Shown here: piece by piece, positions 63,618-64,000 of the stretch | Layout: every line of letters begins with the position of its first letter | How positions within the stretch are numbered: position 1 is the first letter of the stretch | Source: JANQIO01 sp043513815 | Lineage (GTDB): Bacteria > Pseudomonadota > Gammaproteobacteria > Pseudomonadales > Halieaceae | NCBI GenBank assembly: GCA_043513815.1 | Contig: CP121313.1 | Location: forward strand, 2,666,001 to 2,730,000 | Direction of reading: 5' to 3' | Length of the DNA stretch: 64,000 bases | Program-made: the position numbers and the translations under genes | The notes under the pieces: generated by a model | The model's database searches: none | What the model was told of the DNA's origin: nothing | What the model saw: only the letters and a program-made list of their open reading frames with translations

Positions 63618-63926
63618 ATGCTGCAACTGCGACCTAACTGTGAATGCTGTGACTGCGACCTGCCGCCGGAATCGACCGAGGCTCGCATCTGCAGCTACGA
63701 ATGCACGTTCTGCGTCGACTGCGTTGAACAGGTTCTCAGCAACGTCTGCCCCAACTGCGGTGGCGGTTTTGTGCCACGCCCGATCCGGCCGGCGATTGCC
63801 CACCGGGCCGGGATCAGCCGCAGCGACCAACCACCCCTGTTTGAGCGAGTCCGCTCGGACTACTCCCGTGAAGCGATGCAGTCCTTTGCTGCCACGCTCA
63901 GCACCGTACCCCCGGAGCGGCGCTGA
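63618..63926 (+). CDS. DUF1272 zinc-binding protein
   Basis: 102 residues from ATG at 63618 (MLQLRPNCECCDCDLPP), preceded by AGGAG. Nine Cys in the first 50 residues: CECCDCDLP, ARICSYECTFCVDCVEQVL, NVCPNCGGGFVPRPIRP. This is the DUF1272 pattern (C-x-x-C-D..LP....A.IC..ECTFC..C......CPNCGG...RP), very probably with two zinc sites. Function unknown. It lies 28 bases after pdxJ. Confidence 0.92.
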   Translation: MLQLRPNCECCDCDLPPESTEARICSYECTFCVDCVEQVLSNVCPNCGGGFVPRPIRPAIAHRAGISRSDQPPLFERVRSDYSREAMQSFAATLSTVPPERR

Positions 63927-63937
63927 AGGCCGCCGCT

Positions 63938-64000
63938 ATGCCGGTACCGATGCTGGAAACGGCATTGCAAAGTTCTCGGACTCGACACGGAACGTGTTCA
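63938..64000 (+). CDS. Possible start of a further gene (partial, cut by window end)
   Basis: An open frame begins ATG at 63938 (or 63950) and reads METALQSSRTRHGT-like residues to the edge. Too short to identify. No good ribosome-binding site seen. Confidence 0.3.
   Translation, partial: MPVPMLETALQSSRTRHGTCS

Overview
This window is a GC-rich chromosomal segment of a gammaproteobacterium. The best guess is a marine or brackish member of Cellvibrionales/Halieaceae (Haliea/Halioglobus-like). That placement is an inference from gene content: a large TonB receptor next to a TPR-sulfotransferase, FadL and acyl-CoA genes, and a Pseudomonas-like core gene order. No 16S rRNA gene is present. Genes are dense, mostly on the minus strand, with many ATGA or short overlaps. 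I see no insertion sequence, prophage or CRISPR array.

Layout. 1-8.7 kb: the end of a CBS-domain protein, an EEP-family nuclease/phosphatase, a large lipoprotein, tRNA-Val(GAC), uvrB (broken by a 1-nt insertion), ilvE, purU and tRNA-Asn(GTT). 8.7-13.1 kb: a PAS-type sigma-54 enhancer-binding regulator, divergent from a four-gene operon (DUF1348/NTF2-like, exported isochorismatase-like hydrolase, exported YHS protein, AhpD-like CXXC protein). Between them lie a -24/-12 promoter and three related 16-bp dyads, which makes this the best candidate here for a little-described system. 13.2-28.9 kb: an accessory metabolic region (MFS transporter, serine hydrolase, TPR-sulfotransferase, TonB receptor, nitrilase-type amidohydrolase, MocR regulator with an extra C-terminal domain, acyl-CoA ligase, crotonase, ferritin-like protein, and KorAB-type 2-oxoacid:ferredoxin oxidoreductase). 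28.9-32.6 kb: small hypothetical ORFs, DUF1643, UrcA, a periplasmic protein and a DHH phosphoesterase.

32.6-40.7 kb: a WbpM/WbpL/WbpV-like module for making and loading an amino sugar on the lipid carrier, then comEA, pyrF, lapA, ihfB and rpsA, with a 36-bp tandem repeat just past rpsA. 40.7-52.3 kb: cmk, aroA, tyrA, pheA, serC, gyrA (about 98 nt missing plus a frameshift), mtaD-like deaminase, ubiG, mupP/gph and yciK. This order is close to that around gyrA in Pseudomonas. 52.4-64 kb: alpha/beta hydrolase, glycine-zipper protein, FadL-like porin, rluB, scpB, scpA, YciO/Sua5-like protein, PHP phosphoesterase, yciB, yciI, SH3-domain protein, cyclophilin, a PdxJ of Bacteroidetes-like sequence and DUF1272.

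Two normally important genes, uvrB and gyrA, are interrupted. Sequencing or assembly error is the first explanation to test, and other single-base oddities should be read with that in mind. Functions are assigned by recognising motifs and family resemblance by eye. No database search was run.
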